From the NCBI RefSeq assembly GCF_010501035.1, contig NZ_QVMH01000009.1, positions 1,074-49,532 on the forward strand: a DNA stretch of 48,459 nucleotides, in the 5' to 3' direction. Below are positions 17,901-25,057 of this stretch, one piece after another. Under the pieces are notes generated by a model. That model did not search any database. It was not told the DNA's origin and saw only the letters and a list, made by a program, of their open reading frames with translations. Each line of letters opens with the position of its first letter. Positions within the stretch are counted from its first letter, which is position 1. The position numbers and the translations under genes are program-made. The stretch comes from Paludibacter sp. 221 (GTDB taxonomy: Bacteria; Bacteroidota; Bacteroidia; Bacteroidales; Paludibacteraceae).

Positions 17901-20900
17901 GGCTGTCCACGATAAACCGCATCTACATATTCATTTCCATTGTTATACCGTTCTTTGACAAAGTCTATTAATTCCTGTGCACTTTCTGTCTCTATTTTCG
18001 GATTATGGTAAAACATGGCTCTGACACGAGAACTATTCTTTTTACCGGACAACTCCATTAATTTTCTATCAAACTCCCCTTTATCTGTCACAACATCCTT
18101 TGCCAAGCCAGTTTGTTTTAATTGCTCAATAAGAGAATCAAACATCTCTCTCGATATAGGAGTGAAAACTGTTGAAGACTTCTGAATAGAAGAAGTGTTT
18201 TGAAAACGAATTTCATTCGTGTTGTCATATCCCCACTCATTTATATCGTTACTATCCCACCATACATAGCGAATAGGAACTTCTTCTTTTATAATTTTAT
18301 ATTCACCTTCTCCAAACCGATGCTCTCCGTGCTGTTGTGCATATGATTCGGAAAATGTAACCCAGTCATATTGTTTTAATTTATCAACATCAATATCCTT
18401 TGGAATTGCCCTATATGCAGTAATAGTAATTTCAGAAAGATTCTTTCCTGCATTTATTGCTCTTTTTACATTGTTAATAGCTGTAAGGCTTTCATGCCCT
18501 GCTGTTGTATCATAAGAGTAGTATTTAGCCCCTACTCTTGTGTCAAAATAATTATCAGGCTGATTATGAAAACCTCTTACTACTTCCGATAGATTAAATT
18601 CATCTCCATTATCCAAAGCCTCTTGTAGTGATTCATATCCCATACTCGAAGCTGCATGCCCATCACGCCAATCTTCCCTGACGTTCTGAAAACGAATATT
18701 TTCGGCCGATTTATCAGGTTCTTGACTCTTAGTTCTTGGTTCTTGGTTCTGAATAGAAATATACTCCACAAACGGCTTTATTCGCCTGCCGTCCATTTCA
18801 GCCCATTTCCTAAACGTTTCTACATCGGTTGGAGTTATATCACCTAAACCCTGCCAACCATCTTCATAATTAGACAAATAAGCCTCTCTCGCTTCTTCCA
18901 ACGAATTAAAACCAATCATCACCTTATGCTCATCAAATACAAAGTCTTGATTCCTGGTTCCTGACTCTTGGCTCTGAACAGGGGCAACTTGGTCAACTAC
19001 ATAAATCGTATCACTCATCGGATTAGGACCAATAAACACATCTATCTGCTCACCGTCCTTGCTTTTTGTGCCGCGAATATATCCGTAGTCATTCTGCATG
19101 GTTACACTCCATTGAGTCCCATTTTCATCCACACCCGAACGCACAGAACCTTTAGGATTTTCTATGGTTACATCAAACCCCTGTATATCTACATGACCTT
19201 TCTTATAATTTCCTGCTTCTTTTTGCGCTTCGGTAGGATTGGTATTAACCTGTTCTTCTGCTTCTCTTATCTCATTATTTTTAGCTATATTTTGGGCAAA
19301 CTCAATTATATCTCCGGTAAATTTATTGTCTGTAGGAGCATTAATATCCTCTGCTGTGGAAGGATTAGAGAAAGATTCCTGACTATCAACTCTTGGTCCC
19401 TGATTCTCAATATCAATAATCTCAATTGCATGATTTATACTTTTCATCAATTCCTCTTCTGTTCCGGGAAACCAAGATTCTATTTCCATCCGTCGGGATG
19501 TATTGTCAACTCCAATACCATGTTCGCCAAGAGACACATGGTAACCGCTTTTCGTTGGTTTTATAGACAATACATAATTCCCCTTTTTAGCTAGTATATC
19601 ATCTCTACCTTCAAACAACGTCCCTTCCCTCCATGTACGCTTATCTACTGTATCAAAATAATCATTCAACCTGTTTTCTAAGTCCACGGGGGAGAAATTA
19701 TCACCATCCTTTGGAACTTCAACCGGAATAGCTTCTTGGGCTGTTTGTGCTTCCTGATTTTCAACCGGTTTGTTTTCAATGTTTGCATCCTCCAACTCTG
19801 CCGACAAGCCTTCTTTTATTTCCTGACTCTCGGTGCTTGATTCTTGACTTTCTTTAGGGGTTTCCCTCAGTACCCCAATAACTCCATCAATGCTATTCTT
19901 CTTGTTTTGTAATTCTGCAATCTCCGTACGAGCAGCTTTCCGTTGATTTATTGAATCTGCTTTTCCTAGTTTTTTTTGTGCGGAAGCTATCTTATTGTTG
20001 ATAACCTCTGCAACTGAAAGCAATTCTTTTATTGTTTCTGCCGTTCCTTCCTCACTCTCATAAAGCGTAGCAAATGCTTGCGGACTCTTTTCTAGTAATG
20101 CATCATAGTCTATTTCACCATTTTCTTGCTTGGGTGCCGATTGCCGTATAATTTCAATAGGGGATAATGATTCTTCTCTAACAACACCTGATTGTTCCAA
20201 AACTTCTTTTTCTCGGACGCTTTCCCGCAATGCTAACTCCGACTGTATCTCCTCTTCTAATTGAATCAGCTCATTTTCTTGCTGTTCACTCAATACGCCC
20301 GATTCCAACGCGCCATTTATCTGCAATAGTTGCTCGTTTAGTTCTTCTATTGTTTTATCTGGAAACAAGTTGTCAGCTCTTTCTTCATTCGTAAAATCCG
20401 GCTGTTCTACCATATCTCCAACCTCAGCGTCATTTTTCGGAACTTGTGCGAAATAATCGCGTACGGAGCTATTTATATAAGCCTCTTGTTGTTCATTCTC
20501 TTGGCTATACCGGTCATGTAATTGCGCTATACTATCTTCTAAGCTACTTTGGTCGACAATCTCCACATTCTCGGCTGTTGTAACCTGCACCTTACCAGCT
20601 TTATCAAAGTAATAAATTGCTTCATCCGAATTTTCAACATCAACAACATAAGGATTAATTTCGTTATTTTCATCAATACCCAAGGTCACTCCTCCAGTTA
20701 TAAAAACTCCCTGAGCATTTTCGTCTCCCAATATATTGGCCGACACTAATGTTCCGGTTTTTTGGTTCACGGAATTTTTCAATTGCTGCTCCGCGCTAAT
20801 TAAATTCTCATTGATTAAATTCTGACGGGCAGCCTGCAACTGCTTCTCCAACGCAGCTGTAGCTATATAATTAACGATAGCCTCTTTTTGGTCAGTCGAC

Positions 20901-22237
20901 AAAGATTCATCTTGCAATACTTGAGATACAATCTGCTTTTGGTCCTCAATCACCAAGCCCGCTACATCAGGATTAAATGTGAAACCGGTATCTTGCAATG
21001 CTTCATCCATCGCCCTTTTAGCTTCAACAAAAGTAATCTTTGAATATACATAGTTATTTACATTGTCAAAATCAAAGTTTTCCGGTAATACAGGATTTAC
21101 TATATTTTCAAGTATAGTGTTTTGTTTCCGGTTCCGTCGTGCTAAGTCTCCGGCACGATAAGCGGATGTTCCGGCAGTAACACCGCCGAACTGAGCGCCT
21201 CCTCCGGCACCATATACAAAAGCATCCAATACGCCCTCAAATGGCCTGTATGTTTCCGATACTCCCGTAGCAGCGTCTATTGCGTTTTCGCCTAACTGGG
21301 AAACAACCTCTTCAGCTCCTTCTGTTACGGTTTGAATAAGTGCGTTGATTCCGCCTTTTTTTAGTATACCTTTAACGGTTGTTTCCGTCATTTTAGAAAG
21401 GAAAGGCTCTATCATCTTGGCATCCACCTTTGCGCCCAACTTTTCTGTTATACCTTCAAGCGAACCTGAAACGGCAGCATTAAGCATCTTTTTCCATTCG
21501 GGCATATCTTTTGTGTCGGGGTCACTCTCCAGTTCATTCAATTTTTGCCCTGCAGCAGAAGTTACTATAAGTGGTAGCCCTGCACCCGGTATCATAGCAA
21601 CAAGAGAAGTTGGAGCTGATTCTGTAGCAGTTAACATAATTTCGCCCAAACCGCTTAAAATCTTACCTTCTTTAAACAGGTCGGAATATTGCACTTTACG
21701 TCCTGCACCCGTTTTAGGGTCTATCATCGTGCCATACCTGTCTGCCCGTTGCGATATTTCAGCTCCTTTCTCTTGCAATTTATTGCCTAACCCTAAATTC
21801 TCCTGCTTATATTCTCCTGCTATAACACTATTCATCACGTGGTCGGGAATATAATCTCCTCCCATGGTAATTGGTATTCTCGAACCTTCTGCTGCTTTTT
21901 CTACCATGCTCAAAAGTCCTGCACCTGTATTCACTACACCTGCACCGAATTTCTCCAGCAAATCACCTGCCCATGTATTCCAGAATCCTTTTTCTCTTTC
22001 TACAGCTTGTTTTTTCGACTGATAAGGGGCTGCTTCATTAGTTGGCGGGAAACCCATATCAACCGAAAATTGCTCATAGGGAACAGTAAAGTCCTTATCG
22101 CGCGATGTTAGGTTATCATACAATCTACGACGTTTATTTGCATCTTGCATGTCAGTAGAAAACTGTTCTAAACTTATGGTAAACCCGCTGTCACGCGACG
22201 TTAAATTATTATGTAATTTAGTCAAATTCTCATTCAT
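11903..22237 (-). CDS. Giant polyvalent virion protein, about 3444 aa
   Basis: The start is ATG 22237; the frame extends 2 codons further to a TTG. Approximate residue map. 4-62: twin motif (NNLTSRD/DNLTSRD). 1030-1130: InPase-like (GYIRGTKSKDGEQIDVFIG). 1215-1340: ART-like (AYRAIP, WVTFSESYA, INEWGYD). 1500-1680: metallopeptidase with HEFGHLW near 1565. 1790-1950: kinase-like, with IYKSNN, SDLHPRNVL and VIDD. 2000-2165: second ART (VVYHGTNN to NDIRYQ). 2180-2420: coiled coil. 2450-3446: helical virion-core region with a hydrophobic stretch near 3160. These modules match domains described from phage and ICE polyvalent proteins, thought to be injected with DNA and to disarm host defences. Unlike a typical virion gene, its linkers contain 7-bp DNA repeats. 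Domain calls are by motif only. Confidence 0.8.
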   Translation of the reverse strand: MNENLTKLHNNLTSRDSGFTISLEQFSTDMQDANKRRRLYDNLTSRDKDFTVPYEQFSVDMGFPPTNEAAPYQSKKQAVEREKGFWNTWAGDLLEKFGAGVVNTGAGLLSMVEKAAEGSRIPITMGGDYIPDHVMNSVIAGEYKQENLGLGNKLQEKGAEISQRADRYGTMIDPKTGAGRKVQYSDLFKEGKILSGLGEIMLTATESAPTSLVAMIPGAGLPLIVTSAAGQKLNELESDPDTKDMPEWKKMLNAAVSGSLEGITEKLGAKVDAKMIEPFLSKMTETTVKGILKKGGINALIQTVTEGAEEVVSQLGENAIDAATGVSETYRPFEGVLDAFVYGAGGGAQFGGVTAGTSAYRAGDLARRNRKQNTILENIVNPVLPENFDFDNVNNYVYSKITFVEAKRAMDEALQDTGFTFNPDVAGLVIEDQKQIVSQVLQDESLSTDQKEAIVNYIATAALEKQLQAARQNLINENLISAEQQLKNSVNQKTGTLVSANILGDENAQGVFITGGVTLGIDENNEINPYVVDVENSDEAIYYFDKAGKVQVTTAENVEIVDQSSLEDSIAQLHDRYSQENEQQEAYINSSVRDYFAQVPKNDAEVGDMVEQPDFTNEERADNLFPDKTIEELNEQLLQINGALESGVLSEQQENELIQLEEEIQSELALRESVREKEVLEQSGVVREESLSPIEIIRQSAPKQENGEIDYDALLEKSPQAFATLYESEEGTAETIKELLSVAEVINNKIASAQKKLGKADSINQRKAARTEIAELQNKKNSIDGVIGVLRETPKESQESSTESQEIKEGLSAELEDANIENKPVENQEAQTAQEAIPVEVPKDGDNFSPVDLENRLNDYFDTVDKRTWREGTLFEGRDDILAKKGNYVLSIKPTKSGYHVSLGEHGIGVDNTSRRMEIESWFPGTEEELMKSINHAIEIIDIENQGPRVDSQESFSNPSTAEDINAPTDNKFTGDIIEFAQNIAKNNEIREAEEQVNTNPTEAQKEAGNYKKGHVDIQGFDVTIENPKGSVRSGVDENGTQWSVTMQNDYGYIRGTKSKDGEQIDVFIGPNPMSDTIYVVDQVAPVQSQESGTRNQDFVFDEHKVMIGFNSLEEAREAYLSNYEDGWQGLGDITPTDVETFRKWAEMDGRRIKPFVEYISIQNQEPRTKSQEPDKSAENIRFQNVREDWRDGHAASSMGYESLQEALDNGDEFNLSEVVRGFHNQPDNYFDTRVGAKYYSYDTTAGHESLTAINNVKRAINAGKNLSEITITAYRAIPKDIDVDKLKQYDWVTFSESYAQQHGEHRFGEGEYKIIKEEVPIRYVWWDSNDINEWGYDNTNEIRFQNTSSIQKSSTVFTPISREMFDSLIEQLKQTGLAKDVVTDKGEFDRKLMELSGKKNSSRVRAMFYHNPKIETESAQELIDFVKERYNNGNEYVDAVYRGQPISIRMNKDHSWNFNRNSDSSVHNLSLVNVKDNSAVGYSDKTGVIRKQVDNIKEWEDAANEIIDFLAAVEEISDLDTDWRTLLNVQFMKYPNGTVYGFVTSDGVVYLNPERMNANTPIHEFGHLWNSFTKENNSELYKKGAELIKDSEYWKRVNENPVYSNLSEEGKVDEALAMAIGDKGALLVQREKGKGKSNFNKLREWLNEVWGWIKAKLNISSDIKLEDMTLEDFTDLAVGELLGGEKIVESQESRIKSQESVDKEQDNNLENPQKNSIFVNDETTAQQEDSDIPLGSRKTELRRGNENSFGTGLTSRLRKGTGGNSSQLPITKRQDVEKRIAVDFAKEQGFWIDDLYSLGMPMRGGGNENTLAIDAETGAIYKSNNLMNSNMLVSQLLEQVEAHNSIFPMDAYSIEGVTGYDFGANSIPIVEVVLKQDYVPDAVEATQEDIDGFMQSKGYTKINDTTFTNGKYIVSDLHPRNVLKDVNGFIHVIDDIIRPATEARLQEISEMDAVRQNSIDNGTFMLAPNGKPTNLNERQWLQVRTTNFKKWFGDWENSPETASKVVDANGEPLVVYHGTNNTEVKQVWNEKTKDYNTLHSDFTIFKNTYDEQSGHFFNSEFDNAGGYGSTVYETFLNLRNPLVIDAKGSHFSDIEHNGEWKDTYEWAEYARKSRKDGVIFNNVSDGVDYGDLATPTNDYVAFAANQIKSATDNTGGFNPADNDIRYQVDGEKPQYSPDKSIGEFAKEINEWNKKIASIEKKKDALRKAHLKKEISNSEFAQKADSLSAEKSSAEKQVEALEKERNERIVPPEIESGESLLDYSVRINAWRNNIANEISEITKELNTANVALKKLRYKRNAIARKVGDINEIGGNKAEILERTRKTAHELESYIRNNLNNELADWMGLGELRSLLAGLNNPTSKKDVEAAMLAVDRTLNSIETRKNRRTLNALLNTKILDWNKKGVSIAKTVDDDTRRSVEYIRTNQYLSEAEVHERIAEIESNAENGILSPEDTQTLGSLEIIRLLSAINVGHNNVRQIDDEIRRANVEATQQIEQLKKEDPVNNKALKAAYRHRRNIIQSLQQERVAEQQYTNKAYDNVINELNSLINTGKSKLIEQKEHELKRRNEIARESIEAVYDKEIKTQAQDKELSNWERVKDILAHNKVKEFLLSPLGSFNFMLKSLDRNHPIGAGSMYERWMKGKEGALQAEINFEKGWRSFKEEVAKKAEEIFGEKFYQVINDSRKDSGAAVTYKTFEKEGENGELVPVTTTASMTKGELLYIYMTWKQAEGREKLRNMLIDEAVIDEIKETLGDKYIAFADWVQSEFLPSRRTKYNDTHKRVFFTSMAAVENYFPLKYNEKDISKPVEIGRELDFGLPSTMTGAIIGRKRNKNEIALNANAFDILMQNGHEMEEWNAYARLRKDMNSLLSNKHFRNLVDANDRTAFEKFKDSARIALKAKRDKVLDPESWAGRFNSKLAGAAIAFRINTAFKQILSYPAFMAYSANPVYQARLISNLNPYMLYRNYRWALDHLPGFKERVSSGAFGNEKLLSDGWQNSEQAAGKQKILGKAGVKADDFFNVLTKIGMKPNQFIDGLAISAGGRAIYDYKKSIYKKQGLTEEEANERALFDAAIAGNESQQSAMDVFLSPIQKSETLWARGLTTFMNANFGYLRKQVEGVLQLARSKKQYEALVRKNLEAGMNEEAAKSNALKTVLNADGKAVLNAVMFGVMLNTIWQLAEKALWGTGDDDDEKKAEIIKAIATSPIDNILGGSMISAVIDGFEPQDLMSSEIKKAYNEIVKATKAEGFISEEVALAATKTFIKFNTGINFDTWKNIYNGYEKGIKEKGGAAMAYQYFTNVPQSIRIATAQKIQQGESIGDYAKRVSLAYDNEKRFERELKSIIDKYLFSDEGDMTRFNNAIEEAKEWQVLDKGRDSLSEVAKKRLKELDENKKQYKNLLKLEKDAVSDIRKYLKGQKKYTDDRMDAKINTTRKKYDEIVDALE
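17135..17169. repeat. In-frame heptamer repeat (TGATTCT/TGACTCT x5)
   Basis: Five tandem 7-bp units encode, on the minus strand, VESQESRIKSQESVD, a 7-residue period. It lies in the linker after the metallopeptidase module of the giant protein. Confidence 0.85.
17326..17349. repeat. In-frame heptamer repeat (TTTTCCC x3)
   Basis: Three exact TTTTCCC units plus TTTG encode REKGKGKSN in the giant protein. It is a different heptamer from the neighbouring TGACTCT family. Confidence 0.75.
18719..18753. repeat. In-frame heptamer repeat (TTCTTGA/TTCTTGG)
   Basis: Five units, TTCTTGA CTCTTAG TTCTTGG TTCTTGG TTCTGAA, encode IQNQEPRTKSQEPD between the InPase-like and first ART-like modules. Confidence 0.8.
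18944..18978. repeat. In-frame heptamer repeat
   Basis: Units GTCTTGA TTCCTGG TTCCTGA CTCTTGG CTCTGAA encode VQSQESGTRNQDF within the giant protein, following the InPase-like motif. Confidence 0.75.
19374..19408. repeat. In-frame heptamer repeat
   Basis: Degenerate units GATTCCT GACTATC AACTCTT GGTCCCT GATTCTC encode ENQGPRVDSQESF, a linker before the InPase-like module. Confidence 0.65.
19820..19854. repeat. In-frame heptamer repeat
   Basis: Units TTCCTGA CTCTCGG TGCTTGA TTCTTGA CTTTCTT encode KESQESSTESQEIK in the N-terminal third of the giant protein. Confidence 0.7.
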
Positions 22238-22239
22238 AA

Positions 22240-23262
22240 TCAATACCAGCCATTTGTACTACCTGTTTGGGTAGTCGTCTGTTCTACATTCTGTTGTACT
22301 GTCGAAGATGCCTCCTGACGGTTTAAATGAGGTGGATAGCTCAAAGGACGCCAGATGAAATTATTCATATCAAACCCGGGCGCTTGCTTTTCTAATGTGC
22401 CATTCTCATATTCCTGCAGGTAAGCATCTACAAATCTGTCTTCGTCTGCATATTTTGTAACTATTTCACTACGTCCATCATCATCCATTACCTTCTTCTG
22501 AATAAGTAAACCGTATTTTTTCAACAAATCCGGACGGGATTTTATAATGTACGACATCATGTTCGATTTCTCAGCCGGAGTAACAGTGTATTGCCGCCGT
22601 TCGCCATATTCGCGAGTTACGACAGGAGCGGTAGTTGTAGTATTATTTTTATTTGGTGTTACGTAAAATTCTGTACGGGGACCCGGTTTGGTAGGAGGAT
22701 TAGCTCTCGCCCGTTCCTTAATAAGCTTCACTTCGTTATCAAAAGCCTTCTTTTGATAGTTCAATTTGTCTTGCCTGTCTTGTTCTCTTGCTATTTCTTC
22801 TTGCGTCTGCCTATCTTTATACATCAACCATTGCCTTTTCTCGCCACGGGCATCCATAGCTGCTTTCAACATCTGGTTGAAGTCCTGCATCTCTGCATTG
22901 CCCCGCATGGTCTGATATCGGGTTAAATCATTATTATACTTATCCCGAATTGCGTCCAACCGGGCATTAGTCGTCTGGCTACTGGTGTTTCCCTCCCTGT
23001 TACGGATATGCGCTCCTTGGCCATGCGCGAACATCTCTGCAAGCGACGAGAAACTATCGGTCAACGCCGATGCAAATTTTGCGCGCTTTTCCTGCTCCGG
23101 GGTAATTTGCGGTTCAGGCTTGCTATAATTACTCATTATCGCCTCAACGATAGGTTTACCCCCTTCTTTCCAATCGCTTACAAACTGGTTGTAATTAAAT
23201 GCGGGCATTTCTTCTATCTGCTGTTCGTATTGGTTGTATGATTGTTTTTTTTCTTCTGCCAT
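22240..23262 (-). CDS. Hypothetical internal virion protein, 340 aa
   Basis: A hydrophilic, Gln/Asn/Lys-rich protein. It has a helical, probably coiled-coil middle (about residues 90-200, with KDRQTQEEIAREQDRQDKLN), a Pro/Thr/Asn-rich linker (RANPPTKPGPRTEF), and a Gln/Thr-rich C-terminus (TVQQNVEQTTTQTGSTNGWY). Its stop codon is 2 nt from the ATG of the giant polyvalent gene, so the two are probably translationally coupled. That suggests it is packaged or ejected with the giant protein, perhaps as part of the internal core. No family recognised. Confidence 0.6.
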   Translation of the reverse strand: MAEEKKQSYNQYEQQIEEMPAFNYNQFVSDWKEGGKPIVEAIMSNYSKPEPQITPEQEKRAKFASALTDSFSSLAEMFAHGQGAHIRNREGNTSSQTTNARLDAIRDKYNNDLTRYQTMRGNAEMQDFNQMLKAAMDARGEKRQWLMYKDRQTQEEIAREQDRQDKLNYQKKAFDNEVKLIKERARANPPTKPGPRTEFYVTPNKNNTTTTAPVVTREYGERRQYTVTPAEKSNMMSYIIKSRPDLLKKYGLLIQKKVMDDDGRSEIVTKYADEDRFVDAYLQEYENGTLEKQAPGFDMNNFIWRPLSYPPHLNRQEASSTVQQNVEQTTTQTGSTNGWY

Positions 23263-23278
23263 AATTCATTATTTTAAA

Positions 23279-23306
23279 CTAATCACGAGTAGCTGGTTAC
23301 GGGAAA
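23279..23306. repeat. Degenerate heptamer repeat
   Basis: Units CTAATCA CGAGTAG CTGGTTA CGGGAAA overlap the stop codon region of the 171-aa gene and the leader of the 340-aa gene. Confidence 0.55.
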
Positions 23307-23812
23307 CTCGGTTTGCGTCTCAATGGAGTTGTTCTCCGGATAAGCAAACTCTTTATATCCTCGATAGCTTTATCCAACCGTGAATAATAGGTTGCCGCAT
23401 CGTTTGGCGATTTTGTCTCAAGCCATCGGTAACAGATATTATCTATCAGGTATTGCTGTATCTTTATGTCGATACTTTTTCGGAACTGCAACGGAAAATC
23501 ATTGTGCATCTCAAGATAAAGGTTGAAATCACGGTCAACGCTGAAATCCGGGAACTCCCGATATACAGGTTCTAAGTCGGTAGGAGTATCTGCTAAATAA
23601 TTAACAGGTATCTTTGTTATTATATCTGCATGTGCCTCACCGAAAAGACGCCGGAATAATACATCATATTCCTCGTCCATTACCAGCTTATCAAAAAGGC
23701 TTTCTTTGCTTCCGTCTTTAAGTTCCGTAAAACGGCGTTCAGCCAGCAAACTTGTTTCCTGCTTCACCAGCTGCTGTATAAGGTCGTGCGTATATATAAA
23801 AAACAGTATCAT
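23297..23812 (-). CDS. Hypothetical virion-block protein, 171 aa
   Basis: An acidic, helical protein starting MILFFIYTHDLIQQLVKQE, with a basic C-terminal tail rich in Arg/Pro (LLIRRTTPLRRKPSFP). It lies between the 145-aa and 340-aa genes in the portal-to-giant-protein block, all on one strand with short gaps. The N-terminus is mildly hydrophobic, but there is no clear membrane segment. The position suggests a neck, tail or ejection component. No family recognised. Confidence 0.55.
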   Translation of the reverse strand: MILFFIYTHDLIQQLVKQETSLLAERRFTELKDGSKESLFDKLVMDEEYDVLFRRLFGEAHADIITKIPVNYLADTPTDLEPVYREFPDFSVDRDFNLYLEMHNDFPLQFRKSIDIKIQQYLIDNICYRWLETKSPNDAATYYSRLDKAIEDIKSLLIRRTTPLRRKPSFP

Positions 23813-23839
23813 TAATAATTGACAATTAATAATTAAACA
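23812..23839. repeat. Heptamer repeat (TTAATAA/TTGACAA family)
   Basis: Degenerate units TTAATAA TTGACAA TTAATAA TTAAACA fill the gap between the 145-aa and 171-aa genes. Confidence 0.65.
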
Positions 23840-24277
23840 TTATAATTTCACCCTGTTCAGCATCTTTTGATAACGTATATACTTCTCCATCGCTTTTTTC
23901 TTTTCTTCGGTAGTCTGAGTGTTGTTCCTCGATAAAGAAGTAGAATAAAAACACTTTTGTTGTAGTTCAAGGTAACTCATGTGCTTAGGCAGCCATCCCA
24001 TGCGCTTGCAGTACTTAAACCCATCATTATCTATACTGCGCAATCGGATAATGGAATCACCGTTTTCTTTTATTCCCACCTGCATGGAGATGACAAAAAA
24101 ACGTCGGTTCTTAGCTTTCTGCTTGATGTCTGACAAGTGTATCGCCAGCTTTAATTTAATGGCTTCAATATAAAGTATGAATGATGCCTTCGTGTGAAAC
24201 TTTAATTCTCTGATAAATTCAGATATCCGTTCCATGAGTGTAAGTCCTTTTTTTACTTCCATTGTGTTTCCTTTCAT
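23840..24277 (-). CDS. Hypothetical basic virion-block protein, 145 aa
   Basis: The start is ATG 24277 (MKGNTMEVKKG); Met6 (24262) is an alternative. A basic, helical N-terminal region (ERISEFIRELKFHTK) precedes a compact mixed region with RFFVISMQVGIKENGDSIIR and a Lys-rich helical tail. No membrane segment. It lies between the ejection-like 208-aa gene and the 171-aa gene. The basic charge would suit contact with DNA. No family recognised. Confidence 0.55.
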   Translation of the reverse strand: MKGNTMEVKKGLTLMERISEFIRELKFHTKASFILYIEAIKLKLAIHLSDIKQKAKNRRFFVISMQVGIKENGDSIIRLRSIDNDGFKYCKRMGWLPKHMSYLELQQKCFYSTSLSRNNTQTTEEKKKAMEKYIRYQKMLNRVKL

Positions 24278-24303
24278 AAGAGTTGTATTTTTATTTATTT
24301 TTA

Positions 24304-24345
24304 CTAATCACTACTCGCTATTCGCTACCAACCACCCGCTACCAT
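24304..24345. repeat. Heptamer repeat (CTAATCA/CTACTCG family)
   Basis: Units CTAATCA CTACTCG CTATTCG CTACCAA CCACCCG CTACCAT run up to the stop codon of the 208-aa gene. Confidence 0.75.
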
Positions 24346-24971
24346 CAAGCTAACGATGTGCCGTTATTCGGGTCTGAAATACCATTACCTCCCGATGGGG
24401 TATAATCATAATTTACATCACTACCCGCTTGGGGTATGGCGTTATTATTTCCTTTGTTGTTTCCAAAGTTGATGATGCTCGACCAGTCTGCGTTTCCAAG
24501 TCCTTTTATCCCATTATAAAGCATGTTGTTTGCGCTTTGGGCCTGCTGTCCCAATGTGTCATATTCTAATCCTTGTAAACTGTATTTACGTGACAAGTAC
24601 CTGTCCTGAGCACGGTCTTTACGGAGCTGTCCACGAGCTGCAAGGTTTCCGTACAAATCAGCTACGGCTCTGTTGCGCATTTCCTTATTTGCGGCTGCCA
24701 CCTCCGGGGTTGCTCCGGTTACAACCTGATTGTTTTGCTCTGCCTTCGATTGCCTTTTCATGTTCTCGCGCATCTGTCTGATAACGTTTTGTGCTTCGGC
24801 TGTTTGCAGATAATCGCTGTAATAATCTTTATTGAACAAGGCTTCGTTTTCCGCGTTCCACTTATTACGTTCACGTTGCATTCTTTTTCTCTCTTCACCC
24901 TCTTTTACCGCTCCGTATGCTGTTTGAGCTATATTTGCTATTGCGGGTATTGCTGCTAATGGTAATGCCAT
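24345..24971 (-). CDS. Putative internal/ejection virion protein, 208 aa
   Basis: An Ala-rich hydrophobic N-terminus (MALPLAAIPAIANIAQTAYG) is followed by a long charged helical region (EGEERKRMQRERNKWNAENE), Gln/Asn-rich helices, and a Gly/Asn-rich disordered C-terminus. This profile is shared by small podovirus internal-core (gp14-type) proteins that are ejected and insert into the host envelope. It lies two genes after the portal. The assignment is by composition and position. Confidence 0.6.
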   Translation of the reverse strand: MALPLAAIPAIANIAQTAYGAVKEGEERKRMQRERNKWNAENEALFNKDYYSDYLQTAEAQNVIRQMRENMKRQSKAEQNNQVVTGATPEVAAANKEMRNRAVADLYGNLAARGQLRKDRAQDRYLSRKYSLQGLEYDTLGQQAQSANNMLYNGIKGLGNADWSSIINFGNNKGNNNAIPQAGSDVNYDYTPSGGNGISDPNNGTSLA

Positions 24972-25008
24972 ATTTTTAATGTTTAATATTTAATTATAAT
25001 CCTTATTA

Positions 25009-25057
25009 CTAGTCACCGGTCACCGGTAGCTACTAGATAGCCACTCGCAACTACCTC
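25009..25057. repeat. Heptamer repeat (CTAGTCA/CCGGTAG family)
   Basis: Units CTAGTCA CCGGTCA CCGGTAG CTACTAG ATAGCCA CTCGCAA CTACCTC run into the 3' end of the tail protein gene. A further AATGTTT AATATTT AATTATA stretch lies just before, at 24979-24999. Confidence 0.8.

Noticed and set aside
12009..22111. Many plus-strand frames of 60-220 aa antisense to the giant gene
   Set aside because: They lack starts with leaders and show no motif; the minus strand has one uninterrupted frame with recognisable modules.
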